DNA from: Citrobacter amalonaticus Y19
GTDB lineage: Bacteria > Pseudomonadota > Gammaproteobacteria > Enterobacterales > Enterobacteriaceae
DNA length: 64,000 nucleotides
Direction: 5' to 3'
Assembly (NCBI RefSeq): GCF_000981805.1
Contig: NZ_CP011132.1
Location: forward strand, 496,001-560,000
Positions 35,151-45,000 of the stretch are shown one piece after another. The notes under the pieces are model-generated. The model had not been told where the DNA came from. It ran no database searches and saw nothing but the letters and a program-made list of their open reading frames with translations. How positions within the stretch are numbered: the first letter of the stretch is position 1; each line of letters begins with the position of its first letter. The position numbers were made by a program, and so were the translations under genes.

Positions 35151-35495
35151 ATGAACACAGTATTTAAAGCAGTGGTATTCGCGGTTTTCTCGACGCTGGC
35201 GATTAACGCTCAGGCTAATGAGCACCATCACGGCGATATGATGAGCGCCATGCCTGCCGCCGAACAAAGCCCGGTAATCAGCGCCACCGGCGTGGTGAAA
35301 AGCGTTGATAGGGAAAGCAAAAAAGTCACCATTGAGCATGGTCCTATTCCCGCGCTGAACTGGCCGGCAATGACCATGCGTTTTACCATCACGCCGCAAA
35401 CGCAGCTCAACGATATAAAAGCGGGTGACAACGTGGCGTTTACGTTTATCCAGCAGGGCAATCTCTCTTTATTGCAGGATATTAAAAGCCAGTAA
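35151..35495 (+). CDS. cusF: Periplasmic Cu(I)/Ag(I) chaperone CusF
   Basis: 114 residues: signal peptide (about 1-22, ending AQA), a His-rich N-terminal tail (NEHHHGDMMSAM) and the OB-fold domain. The metal site residues His, Trp, Met, Met are seen in IEHGPIPALNWPAMTMRF. The metal-cation-pi Trp next to the Met pair is diagnostic. CusF carries metal to CusB. The start chosen (35151) has GGGAGATT before it; an upstream frame (35112) begins within the cusC tail. Confidence 0.95.
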   Translation: MNTVFKAVVFAVFSTLAINAQANEHHHGDMMSAMPAAEQSPVISATGVVKSVDRESKKVTIEHGPIPALNWPAMTMRFTITPQTQLNDIKAGDNVAFTFIQQGNLSLLQDIKSQ

Positions 35496-35527
35496 TTCAC
35501 TCTTATTTTAACGTTGAGCATGACCTC

Positions 35528-36790
35528 ATGAAAAATATCGCGCTGATTATCGGCAGCATGATGGCGGGCGGCATTATCGCCGTGGGCGGCTATGCGTATT
35601 TCGCCGCCGCGCACCCGTCGGCGGCGACACCGCCTGCCACGGAAAAAGAAGCCCGCACCGTGCTGTTCTGGTACGACCCGATGTACCCGAATACCCGCTT
35701 CGATAAACCCGGTAAATCGCCCTTTATGGATATGGATCTGGTGCCGAAATATGCCGATGAAGAGTCTGCCAGCGGCGCTGCGCCGGGCGTCCATATCGAT
35801 CCGACACAAACGCAAAACCTCGGTGTGAAGACCGAGGCCGTGCGCCGTGGTCCTCTCACGTTCGCCCAGACGTTCCCGGCCAACGTCAGCTACAACGAGT
35901 ATCAGTTTGTCATCATGCAGGCACGGGCCGCCGGGTTTGTCGAGAAAGTCTGGCCGCTAACCGTGGGCGATAAGGTGAAAAAAGGCGCGCCGCTGCTCGA
36001 ACTCACGATCCCTGACTGGGTGGAGGCGCAGAGCGAATATCTGCTGCTCAAAGAGACCGGCGGTACGACAACCCAGATTGAGGGGATTCTGGAGCGGCTG
36101 CGTCTGGCCGGTATGCCGGACGCGGATATTCGACGTCTGACCGCAACGCGCAAAATTCAGACCCGCTTTACTCTCACCGCCCCCATTGACGGGGTGATTA
36201 CCGCCTTTGATTTACGCGCTGGCATGAACATCGCCAAAGATAACGTGGTGGCGAAAATTCAGGGGATGAACCCGGTGTGGGTCACGGCCTCCGTGCCGGA
36301 ATCCATCGCGTGGTTGATTAAAGACGCGTCATCGTTTTCGCTGACCGTTCCGGCGCGTCCGGATAAGTCATTCGCTTTCCGTAAGTGGACGCTGCTGCCC
36401 AGTGCAGATACCACTACCCGGACGCTGCAACTGCGTCTGGAAGTCGAAAATCCGGACGAAGCGCTGAAACCGGGGATGAATGCTTATCTCAATCTGAAAA
36501 CGGAAAGTGAGCCGATGCTGCTGATCCCGTCTAAAGCGCTGATCGATACCGGCAGCGAGCAGCGGGTGATCACGGTGGACGGTGATGGCCGTTTTGTCCC
36601 GAAGACGGTCTCCGTCTTCCAGGCCTCACAGGGGGTGACGGCGATCCGTTCCGGGCTGGACGAAGGCGAGAAGGTAGTTGCCAGCGGCCTGTTCCTGATT
36701 GATTCGGAAGCCAACATTTCGGGGGCGTTGGATCGAATGCGCGCGCAGCAACCGTCGGCGACGTCCGGCAATGCGGCCCATGCGCACTGA
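35528..36790 (+). CDS. cusB: Copper/silver efflux periplasmic adaptor CusB
   Basis: 420 residues, membrane-fusion protein. An N-terminal hydrophobic anchor/signal (1-28) precedes a metal-binding segment FWYDPMYPNTRFDKPGKSPF (with Met residues that receive Cu from CusF), then the lipoyl, alpha-hairpin, beta-barrel and membrane-proximal domains. It is about 13 residues longer than E. coli CusB in the linker near residues 30-45. It ends with a His-rich tail (NAAHAH), separated from cusA by 11 bp. Confidence 0.95.
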   Translation: MKNIALIIGSMMAGGIIAVGGYAYFAAAHPSAATPPATEKEARTVLFWYDPMYPNTRFDKPGKSPFMDMDLVPKYADEESASGAAPGVHIDPTQTQNLGVKTEAVRRGPLTFAQTFPANVSYNEYQFVIMQARAAGFVEKVWPLTVGDKVKKGAPLLELTIPDWVEAQSEYLLLKETGGTTTQIEGILERLRLAGMPDADIRRLTATRKIQTRFTLTAPIDGVITAFDLRAGMNIAKDNVVAKIQGMNPVWVTASVPESIAWLIKDASSFSLTVPARPDKSFAFRKWTLLPSADTTTRTLQLRLEVENPDEALKPGMNAYLNLKTESEPMLLIPSKALIDTGSEQRVITVDGDGRFVPKTVSVFQASQGVTAIRSGLDEGEKVVASGLFLIDSEANISGALDRMRAQQPSATSGNAAHAH

Positions 36791-36801
36791 GGAGAACGCA
36801 G

Positions 36802-39800
36802 ATGATTGAATGGATTATTCGCCGCTCGGTGGCCAACCGCTTTCTGGTGATCATTGGCGCGCTCTTTCTCAGTGTCTGGGGCACCTGGACTATCGTCAAC
36901 ACGCCGGTGGATGCGCTGCCCGATCTGTCCGATGTGCAGGTGATCGTCAAAACCAGCTATCCGGGACAGGCGCCGCAGATTGTCGAGAATCAGGTCACCT
37001 ATCCGCTGACCACCACCATGTTGTCCGTGCCGGGCGCGAAGACGGTGCGCGGCTTCTCGCAGTTTGGCGACTCGTATGTCTATGTCATTTTTGAAGATGG
37101 CACCGATCCGTACTGGGCCCGTTCACGCGTGCTGGAATATCTCAACCAGGTGCAGGGTAAGCTCCCGGCGGGCGTTAGTGCGGAAATGGGGCCGGACGCC
37201 ACCGGCGTGGGTTGGATCTTCGAGTATGCGCTGGTCGATCGCAGCGGTAAACACGATCTGGCGGAACTGCGATCGCTTCAGGACTGGTTCCTGAAATATG
37301 AGTTGAAGACCATCCCGAATGTGTCGGAAGTGGCCTCTGTAGGCGGCGTGGTGAAAGAGTATCAGGTGGTGATCGACCCGATGAAACTCGCTCAGTACGG
37401 CATTAGCCTGTCAGAGGTGAAAGGCGCGCTGGATGCCTCTAACCAGGAGGCGGGCGGCTCGTCGGTGGAACTGTCGGAAGCGGAGTACATGGTCCGCGCC
37501 AGCGGGTATCTACAAACGCTGGATGACTTTAATCACATTGTCCTGAAATCAGGGGAAAACGGTGTGCCGGTGTATCTGCGTGATGTGGCGAGAGTGCAGA
37601 TCGGCCCGGAAATGCGCCGGGGAATCGCCGAACTCAACGGCGATGGTGAAGTGGCCGGCGGGGTGGTCATATTGCGTTCCGGTAAAAACGCGCGTGAGGT
37701 GATTTCGGCGGTCAAAAGTAAACTTGAGACGCTGAAAAGTAGCCTGCCGGAAGGCGTGGAAGTAGTGACCACCTACGATCGCAGTCAGTTGATTGACCGC
37801 GCCATCGACAATCTCAGCACTAAGCTGCTGGAAGAGTTTATCGTCGTGGCGCTGGTCTGTGCGCTGTTCCTCTGGCACGTGCGTTCCGCGCTGGTGGCGA
37901 TCATCTCGCTACCGCTGGGGCTGTGTATCGCTTTTATCGTGATGCATTTCCAGGGGCTGAACGCCAACATTATGTCGCTTGGCGGGATCGCTATCGCGGT
38001 GGGGGCGATGGTGGATGCCGCCATTGTGATGATCGAAAACGCCCATAAACGGCTGGAGGAGTGGGAACATCAGCATCCGGGCGAAGCGCTTGATAACGAG
38101 ACGCGCTGGAAGGTGATCACCAACGCGTCCGTGGAGGTCGGCCCGGCGCTGTTTATCAGTTTGCTGATCATCACACTCTCTTTTATTCCCATCTTTACCC
38201 TTGAGGGTCAGGAAGGACGCCTGTTCGGGCCACTGGCGTTTACCAAAACGTATGCGATGGCGGGGGCGGCGTTTCTGGCGATCGTGGTGATCCCGATTCT
38301 GATGGGGCTGTGGATCCGCGGTAAAATTCCGGCGGAAAGCAGCAACCCGCTCAACCGCTTTTTGATCCGCATTTACCATCCGCTATTGCTGAAAGTGCTG
38401 CACTGGCCGAAAACCACGCTGCTGGTGGCGGTGCTCTCGATCCTGACGGTTGCCTGGCCGCTGAGTAAAGTGGGGGGCGAGTTCTTACCGCAGATTAACG
38501 AAGGCGATCTGCTGTACATGCCGTCCACGCTGCCGGGGATTTCGGCAGCAGAAGCGGCCAGTATGTTACAGAAAACCGACAGGCTTATCATGACCGTACC
38601 GGAAGTGGCCAGAGTCTTTGGTAAAACCGGGAAAGCGGAGACCGCCACGGATTCAGCTCCGCTGGAAATGGTGGAAACCACTATTCAGCTTAAACCGCAG
38701 GAGCAGTGGCGTCCGGGCATGACGATGGACAAAATCATTGAGGAACTGGACAAAACCGTCCGCCTGCCGGGGCTGGCAAACCTGTGGGTGCCGCCGATTC
38801 GTAACCGTATTGATATGCTCTCTACCGGTATTAAGAGTCCGATTGGGATTAAAGTTTCCGGTAATGTGCTGGCCGATATCGATGCCATGGCTGAGCAGAT
38901 TGAAGAGGTCGCCCGAACCGTCCCAGGCGTGACGTCCGCGCTGGCCGAGCGTTTGCAAGGGGGCCGTTATCTCAACATCGACATTAACCGTGAGAAGGCG
39001 GCCCGCTACGGCATGACGGTGGGCGACGTGCAGTTGTTCATTACCTCCGCCGTCGGCGGGGCGATGGTGGGGGAGACCGTTGAGGGGATCGCCCGTTATC
39101 CCATCAATCTGCGTTATCCGCAAAGCTACCGTGACAGCCCACAGGCGCTGCGTCAGTTACCGATTCTGACGCCGATGAAGCAGCAAATAACGCTGGGAGA
39201 TGTGGCCACAATCAACATCACGCCGGGTCCCTCGATGCTGAAAACCGAGAATGCGCGGCCCACCGGTTGGATCTACATTGACGCGCGTGACAGGGATATG
39301 GTCTCCGTGGTCAACGACCTGAAAAAGGCGATTGCCGATAACGTCCAGTTGAAGCCCGGTACCAGCGTCGCGTTTTCTGGTCAGTTTGAGTTGCTGGAGC
39401 GGGCGAACCATAAGCTGAAGCTGATGGTGCCCATGACGCTGATGATCATCTTCGTCCTGTTGTATCTGGCCTTCCGCCGTGTCGGGGAAGCGCTGTTGAT
39501 CATCACCAGCGTGCCGTTTGCGTTAGTGGGCGGGATCTGGTTTCTGTACTGGATGGGATTCCATCTGTCGGTGGCGACAGGAACCGGGTTTATCGCGCTG
39601 GCGGGGGTGGCGGCGGAATTTGGCGTGGTTATGCTGATGTATCTACGTCATGCCATTGAAGCCGACCCTTCGCTGGACAATCCGCAGACGTTCAGCGCAG
39701 AGAAACTGGATGATGCGCTGTATCACGGCGCAGTGCTGCGGGTACGGCCCAAAGCGATGACCGTGGCGGTGATCATTGCCGGTCTGCTGCCTATTTTATG

Positions 39801-39948
39801 GGGAACCGGGGCCGGTTCGGAAGTGATGAGCCGGATTGCGGCGCCCATGATCGGCGGCATGATTACGGCGCCGCTGCTGTCACTGTTTATTATCCCTGCG
39901 GCTTATAAATTGATGTGGATGCGCCGTCACCGCAAAATATCACCTTAA
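36802..39948 (+). CDS. cusA: Copper/silver RND pump CusA
   Basis: 1048-residue heavy-metal RND transporter with 12 membrane helices and two large periplasmic loops. The proton-relay segment GGIAIAVGAMVDAAIVMIEN (about 394-413) in helix 4 carries the conserved Asp and the family D-E signature. Met pairs in the periplasmic and membrane regions form the Cu(I)/Ag(I) relay in E. coli CusA. The GAGGAGAAC ribosome site starts within the cusB end. Last gene of the operon. Confidence 0.97.
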   Translation: MIEWIIRRSVANRFLVIIGALFLSVWGTWTIVNTPVDALPDLSDVQVIVKTSYPGQAPQIVENQVTYPLTTTMLSVPGAKTVRGFSQFGDSYVYVIFEDGTDPYWARSRVLEYLNQVQGKLPAGVSAEMGPDATGVGWIFEYALVDRSGKHDLAELRSLQDWFLKYELKTIPNVSEVASVGGVVKEYQVVIDPMKLAQYGISLSEVKGALDASNQEAGGSSVELSEAEYMVRASGYLQTLDDFNHIVLKSGENGVPVYLRDVARVQIGPEMRRGIAELNGDGEVAGGVVILRSGKNAREVISAVKSKLETLKSSLPEGVEVVTTYDRSQLIDRAIDNLSTKLLEEFIVVALVCALFLWHVRSALVAIISLPLGLCIAFIVMHFQGLNANIMSLGGIAIAVGAMVDAAIVMIENAHKRLEEWEHQHPGEALDNETRWKVITNASVEVGPALFISLLIITLSFIPIFTLEGQEGRLFGPLAFTKTYAMAGAAFLAIVVIPILMGLWIRGKIPAESSNPLNRFLIRIYHPLLLKVLHWPKTTLLVAVLSILTVAWPLSKVGGEFLPQINEGDLLYMPSTLPGISAAEAASMLQKTDRLIMTVPEVARVFGKTGKAETATDSAPLEMVETTIQLKPQEQWRPGMTMDKIIEELDKTVRLPGLANLWVPPIRNRIDMLSTGIKSPIGIKVSGNVLADIDAMAEQIEEVARTVPGVTSALAERLQGGRYLNIDINREKAARYGMTVGDVQLFITSAVGGAMVGETVEGIARYPINLRYPQSYRDSPQALRQLPILTPMKQQITLGDVATINITPGPSMLKTENARPTGWIYIDARDRDMVSVVNDLKKAIADNVQLKPGTSVAFSGQFELLERANHKLKLMVPMTLMIIFVLLYLAFRRVGEALLIITSVPFALVGGIWFLYWMGFHLSVATGTGFIALAGVAAEFGVVMLMYLRHAIEADPSLDNPQTFSAEKLDDALYHGAVLRVRPKAMTVAVIIAGLLPILWGTGAGSEVMSRIAAPMIGGMITAPLLSLFIIPAAYKLMWMRRHRKISP

Positions 39949-39958
39949 TGCCATCATC

Positions 39959-39989
39959 ATCCGGCCTGCTGCAATCGAACAGGCCGGAT
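39959..39989. terminator. REP-like hairpin after cusA
   Basis: A perfect 10-bp stem ATCCGGCCTG (39959-39968)/CAGGCCGGAT (39980-39989) with an 11-nt loop, directly after the cusA stop. It lacks a T tract, so it may protect the mRNA 3' end rather than terminate. Confidence 0.6.
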
Positions 39990-40486
39990 AACATCATCTC
40001 TTACGGTATGATTTCTATTCTGTCTGACATATTCCGCAATACTGTCAAATGCGTTATCTGATGATAACGCTTATCCCTTCCTGAATCTCCATTTATTGTT
40101 CATTCGCTCCCCTGATATTTAATTTTGCCGTTACCTGTCAGCAAGTTGTGCATAAAAAGCACAATTCTCCCCCTTATGTTGCAAATGGTGTAAACATCGA
40201 TTTTATATTTCAGAATCGTGCAGTTAATCGCATTTTATTCATTTTTATTATCCAGTTTTCGTTAAGTTAATCTCCTTTTGCGCATAATGCGGGCCACTTT
40301 TACACTTCACTGAATGTTTTTACATATCAATTAATCAGTAAAAATAGCCAAAAACTTAATATCATGCGAAATATCTGAAAGGTAATCCCTTATGGTAATC
40401 AAAAAACCATCAGCGGGAGTCAGTTTTAGCCTTTTGTCATTAAACACGAATGAGAAGTATCTGAAACACAAAATAAGGATTTTATT
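39990..40486. other. Regulatory region between cusA and the PilZ gene
   Basis: About 500 bp, AT-rich, without a convincing gene. It contains an interrupted palindrome TTGTGC(N7)GCACAA at 40146-40164, a possible operator for one of the nearby LuxR-type regulators, and several TATAAT-like hexamers before 40487. Confidence 0.45.
40146..40164. promoter_or_regulatory. Interrupted palindrome upstream of the PilZ-LuxR operon
   Basis: TTGTGC (40146-40151) and GCACAA (40159-40164) separated by ATAAAAA. Symmetry and location suggest a dimeric regulator site; the regulator is unknown. Confidence 0.35.
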
Positions 40487-41182
40487 ATGGGATTTGGGAT
40501 GGCAAAGGACAATAAATTTGAGATCGTGGCCATTATTCGCGAAGAGCTTCTCAGAAAAACCAAGGTGGAACTGAAATTTAAAGACACCAGCGTGGTCACT
40601 CAATTAGAAAAGGTTGACTTCGACTACTTCGTGATTGCCAACAATAGCGACATCCCTCTCTCTTCTATCCAGTCTTTTATCTTGCACAGTGACAGCGGCA
40701 TTATCAGGTTCAATGCCCGATTCAGCCAGTCGCTGACCGATAAACTGGAGTGCGGACTGGCGTATCGCATACCTGAAGTGATCTTATTGGTCCAGCGCCG
40801 CCAGCATCAGCGTTTCTCTTTTTTAAAGGGATATCACTTTTACTGTTCTGGTCGCTATAAAAATGGTGAGAACTACGTGCTGCAGATTAAAAATATCTCT
40901 CGCGGTGGTTGTGCACTGATCTCACAAAAAATAAATACCCGCTTTCTTTATAAAAATGCGCTGATCAAAGGGGCACTCCTCGATTTTGAACAGTTTGGTC
41001 GTTTGCATTGCGATCTCCGGGTGGTCAACGTTGTTGCTATTAACGAATTTGATGAAAACAATCAGCTTTATTCTTGTCAGCAGATCTCCTGCAAGTTCGA
41101 ATTTAAACATCCCCGCGATGCGTTGGATGTCGAAAAGGTCATTATTCATTTTTTGATGAGTAACAAATTGAAAAGTTTATAA
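40487..41182 (+). CDS. PilZ-domain c-di-GMP receptor, YcgR-like
   Basis: 231 residues. A YcgR-like N-terminal beta domain (about 10-100) is followed by a PilZ domain. Both ligand motifs are present: RxxxR at R105-R109 (RQHQR) and NxSxxG at N136-G141 (NISRGG). They predict c-di-GMP binding. YcgR itself acts as a flagellar brake; this protein is instead encoded 15 bp before a LuxR-type gene and next to a giant adhesin gene, so I infer a role in switching adhesion. An AAGGATTTT site precedes the ATG; an alternative start is four codons downstream. Confidence 0.88.
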   Translation: MGFGMAKDNKFEIVAIIREELLRKTKVELKFKDTSVVTQLEKVDFDYFVIANNSDIPLSSIQSFILHSDSGIIRFNARFSQSLTDKLECGLAYRIPEVILLVQRRQHQRFSFLKGYHFYCSGRYKNGENYVLQIKNISRGGCALISQKINTRFLYKNALIKGALLDFEQFGRLHCDLRVVNVVAINEFDENNQLYSCQQISCKFEFKHPRDALDVEKVIIHFLMSNKLKSL

Positions 41183-41197
41183 AGGAAGGTGAACTTT

Positions 41198-41785
41198 ATG
41201 TTGATGTGTGGAAATGAAGATTTTGTCGGCAGCAGTGTCTCAACGTATTTGAAAAGTAAAAATGCCGAGGTGACGAATGTCCCCTGGCAGGTGATGGTGG
41301 ATTACTCTGCACGTTATCGCCATCGGCTGATGATTTTTAATATTATCAGCCACGAACAGTCTTACGCAGATTTCGTGAGCTATTTAAATAAGAACCGCTT
41401 TAAGGTTTACGATAATGCCGTGGTGGTGATTGCCGATGACCGTCTGGCGAAATTGTGCATTGAGTTGCTGTATGTTGAAAAGGCCATTGTGCTGACCGAT
41501 AAATCACCGCTGCGTGATTTTGGTCGACTGACAACCCTGACGGGGGAGTGCTGGAATCCGCGCTTATTCCGTTCGCAAAAACGGCTGAGCGATCGTGAAC
41601 AACAAATCCTCAGTTTGTTGGTGAGAGGATATTCGCCCGGCGAGATATCGAGTCTGATCAGCGTGAGTTATAAAACGATACAGACTCATAAAATGAGAGT
41701 CATCGCTAAGTTGGGGCTGGCCCATTCTACTGAACTGAATAAACTGATTGTCAGATTCAACCATCCGTTGTCTTTTTTGTCCTGA
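41198..41785 (+). CDS. LuxR-type (GerE) transcriptional regulator downstream of PilZ
   Basis: 195 residues. The N-terminal half (about 1-125) looks like a degenerate receiver or sensor region without recognisable phospho-acceptor motifs. The C-terminal HTH (about 130-190) has the LuxR signature LSDREQQILSLLVRGYSPGE then VSYKTIQTHKMRVIAKLG. The ATG at 41198 has GGAAGG before it; the in-frame GTG at 41189 is an alternative. Operon with the PilZ gene; convergent with the giant autotransporter gene, which is its most likely target. Confidence 0.88.
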   Translation: MLMCGNEDFVGSSVSTYLKSKNAEVTNVPWQVMVDYSARYRHRLMIFNIISHEQSYADFVSYLNKNRFKVYDNAVVVIADDRLAKLCIELLYVEKAIVLTDKSPLRDFGRLTTLTGECWNPRLFRSQKRLSDREQQILSLLVRGYSPGEISSLISVSYKTIQTHKMRVIAKLGLAHSTELNKLIVRFNHPLSFLS

Positions 41786-41796
41786 GTTTGTTATCA

Positions 41797-41960
41797 GCCT
41801 GATGGCGCTTCGCTTATCAGGCCTACAGATGTCACGAGTAACGTGTTGATATTCCAAAGTCTGTAGGCCGGGTAAGGTATAATCTACAGATGTCACGAAT
41901 AACGTGTTGATATTACAAAGTTTGTAGGCCGGGTAAGGCATAGCCGTCACCCGGCATAAT
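41797..41960. repeat. BIME with a 61-bp direct duplication
   Basis: A REP unit at 41797-41826 (GATGGCGCTTCGC...) is followed by two copies of a 61-bp block (anchor ACAGATGTCACGA at 41825 and 41886) that each contain GTAGGCCGGGTAAGG, then the closing arm CACCCGGCA. It lies between the LuxR gene and the autotransporter terminator. Confidence 0.8.
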
Positions 41961-41988
41961 CCCAGTTCGACACGTTGTCAGCAATCTG

Positions 41989-42017
41989 AAATCCCTCTGT
42001 ATTCCAGAGGGATTTTT
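41989..42017. terminator. Bidirectional terminator between the LuxR gene and the giant autotransporter
   Basis: Stem AAATCCCTCTG (41989-41999) pairs with CAGAGGGATTT (42005-42015) around a TATTC loop; T tracts flank it on both strands. It ends 4 bp before the autotransporter stop codon on the minus strand. Confidence 0.85.
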
Positions 42018-42021
42018 CATA

Positions 42022-45000
42022 TCAGAACGACTTTTTAAAGCCAATGGAGGCATTGACTGGCGCTTCCACCTGCGACTTATGCCCGCCGTTGTTGAACTGC
42101 GTGCCCAGTTCGCCGTACACCTGCAGATCGCGGTCGATGTTCCAGCTCAGACCTGCTGCCACCTCGGTACTGGAATACTGCTGCGAGGATTCCAGCGTTG
42201 TGGTCGCAACCGCATTGCTGAAGTGGGTTTTGTCTTTCGACCCCAGTCCCTGCCACAGGTTGACGCGACCATAAGGCTGAATCTTGCCGTGACGGGTGTC
42301 ATAGTCGGCCTTCAGTCGCAGCCCTACGCGGGCGGTAAAGGCATCGGCGGTATCGAGTCTGACTTTCGTCTTCGTCGCGCCGCCCAGCGTGCTGTCATCA
42401 AAATCGCTGTACTGATAAATCAACTGCGCCTGCGGTTCCAGACTCCATGCGCTCGCCCCTAAACGGAACGCTTTGCCGATTTCCGTCGAGGCGGTTAGCG
42501 TGTGGCCTTTCACGGTATGGGAGCCATTGTTTCCGGATGCTGACAGGCGCGCGTCATGGTTTCCGTATTGCAAGACGTTATCCATGTATACGCCATCCGT
42601 GGAGAACCAGGTGGCATAACCGCCCAGGTAAAACGCGTTGTCGTCAATGTTACCGCCTTTACCCGCGCTGCCCGCATTACTGCCTTTGACGCTGCTGTCG
42701 ATATCCAGAATGCTGGTGTAAACACCGGCTTTCCAGTTGGCATTCGCGTAGAGGTCAACCCCCGCCTGAATCCCCATTGTGTGGCTGGTGGTCTGCGTGC
42801 CGGTGACATCATCCAGTTTGGTTTTACCGGAGTAGCCAATCATTCTCGCCCACGCCCGGTTGTCTTCATCGAGACCTGGTCGCGCGTCGTCTCCCATTCG
42901 CTGGTGCAGGTTACCTAACAGGCTCAGGTCGCCTTGACGCACCACGCTGGCGAGACCCGAGTAGAGCATGGTCTCCGGACGATAGGCGCTGCGCAGATAC
43001 CAGTTTTCGCCCAGACCTTGCGTGTTGCCGGCATACAGCTGGTATTCAAACGCCCCGGCGGACATGCGGTTACTCGCCAGATAGAAACCGTCGCGTGTGG
43101 ATTGCGCCGTGGTGGTGGCACCGTTCTTCGCCGTCACCACTTCGATCCCGTCGCCTACCGTCGGCGCGCCCAGTCCGGAACCGTCCACGTTCAGCAGCGT
43201 GCTGCCGCTGACCTTACCGCCATCGATCACCAGTCGATCCGCAATACCTTGACCGCTGTTGCTCTGTGCGGCGGCTAATGCAAGCGTCCCGTTATTGCCG
43301 CTGTAATCGCCTTTCACCGTTAACGCGGAGCCAACCGCCGCCCCCGTCAGCGACACGTTGCCGCTGTTGGTTAATCCGGCGACCGTCTGATCGTACCCTT
43401 GAGTTTTCAGCGCAGTGTCGCTTGCCACATAGTGATGAGACGCGGCGCTCAGCGTATTGGCGCCACCGGCTTGCAGAACGCCACTGGCGACAAGCGTTGC
43501 GCCTTTGTAGCTATTCGTTCCTTCCAGCGTGGTGGTGCCGCTGCCGGTGTGGTGGAGCTGTCCTTCGCCGCTGATATTACCGCTCAGGGTGTAGCTGTTG
43601 CAGCGTTTCACATCCAGTATGCCGTCAGCGATGATATCGCCCTGTATGCTGCCGATCTCACCGCCGTTACCCAACTGCAACGTTCCCTGCACGACGTGGG
43701 TACCGCCAGTGTAGGAGGTATCCAGCGTGAGCATCAGCGTGCCCTGACCGGTTTTTGTTAACTGACCGCTGCCATCAACTTCAGTCAGCAGCGCAACGTT
43801 GAAGCCGTTGGTGTCGAAGGTCCCGCCGCCGGATTCCAGCGTCACCTGACGAGCGGTATTAAACGCATCGCCATATTTCAGCGTGCCGCCATTAAAAGTG
43901 ATCCCGGTATTGGCCGCGCCGAGGTTGTTATCGCCGGAAACTTGCAGCGTCCCTGCCGTAATGGTCGTGCCGCCGCTGTAATGGTTATCGCCGGTCAGGA
44001 TCAGCGTGCCAAGATCGCTCTTATTGACGCCGCCAGCGCCGCGGATCTGACTGTCGATGGTGGCGGTATAGCCTGCGCCATCGACGGTGCCGTCGCCGAC
44101 GCGAATCAGCGTATTGGCCGTGTCGGTGGTGATGGCATCGCCCGCCACGCGGTAGCCATCGGCGGCAAACTGCGCGCCGCTGATGATCACATCACCCAGG
44201 CTGTTATCCACGGTGACGTTGCCCGCCTCCCCCTGGAAGACGGCGAAAGCGGCATCGGTGAACGGGGCGTTCAGGGCGCCTTCCGGCGTGGATTCATCAG
44301 TGGTCCAGTTGTCGTTGCCATGGCTGGACTGCCAGATACCGTCGCCGCCGTTGATCACGCCGTTGTTTTTCAGTTCGCCGTTTTCACCGCCGGTGCCGTC
44401 CCAGAAGCGCAGGGTCAGCCCGCCGTGATTCACCAGGTTGACCTGATTTTTCACTGACGTCTGCACGTACAAACTGTCCGCCGCTGCCGGGGCGTTGGCA
44501 ATGTCCATCACGTTGTTGGTCAGCGCGCCGGAGTAGTTAATGACGCGATAGACGCCGACATCAAAACTGCCGCCGGGTGAGGTCGCAATGTTGAGTTTGC
44601 CGTCGAGCACCAGATCGCCGTTGACGTTAATCAGGTCGTTGAAGGCACCGCCTGGGGTATACGCCTGACCAAACTGATAGTCCAGTTGCGACAGGTCATT
44701 CAGGGTCAGAGAACCGGTGGTCAGTTTGCCGACGCTGTTGAGTGTGGAACCGGCGCTGATATGGCCGTTATCCGCCACGTTCACCGCGCCGCCAATAATG
44801 CCGTTGCCGCCGAGCGTCGCACCCGCCTTGACCGTGACGTCACCGGTCGCCGCCGCCTGGTTACCGTTGACCAGCAGCACCCCTTCATCGACCGATGTGG
44901 TGCCGGTGTAAGTGTTGTCACCCGTTACGGTCAGCGTCCCGTCGCCGATTTTCACCAGGTTGCCGTGATCACCGCTGATGATGCCGCTGATGGTGTCATC

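Noticed and set aside
40331..40603. 90-codon minus-strand frame overlapping the PilZ gene start
   Set aside because: Antisense overlap with a well-supported gene and no ribosome site.
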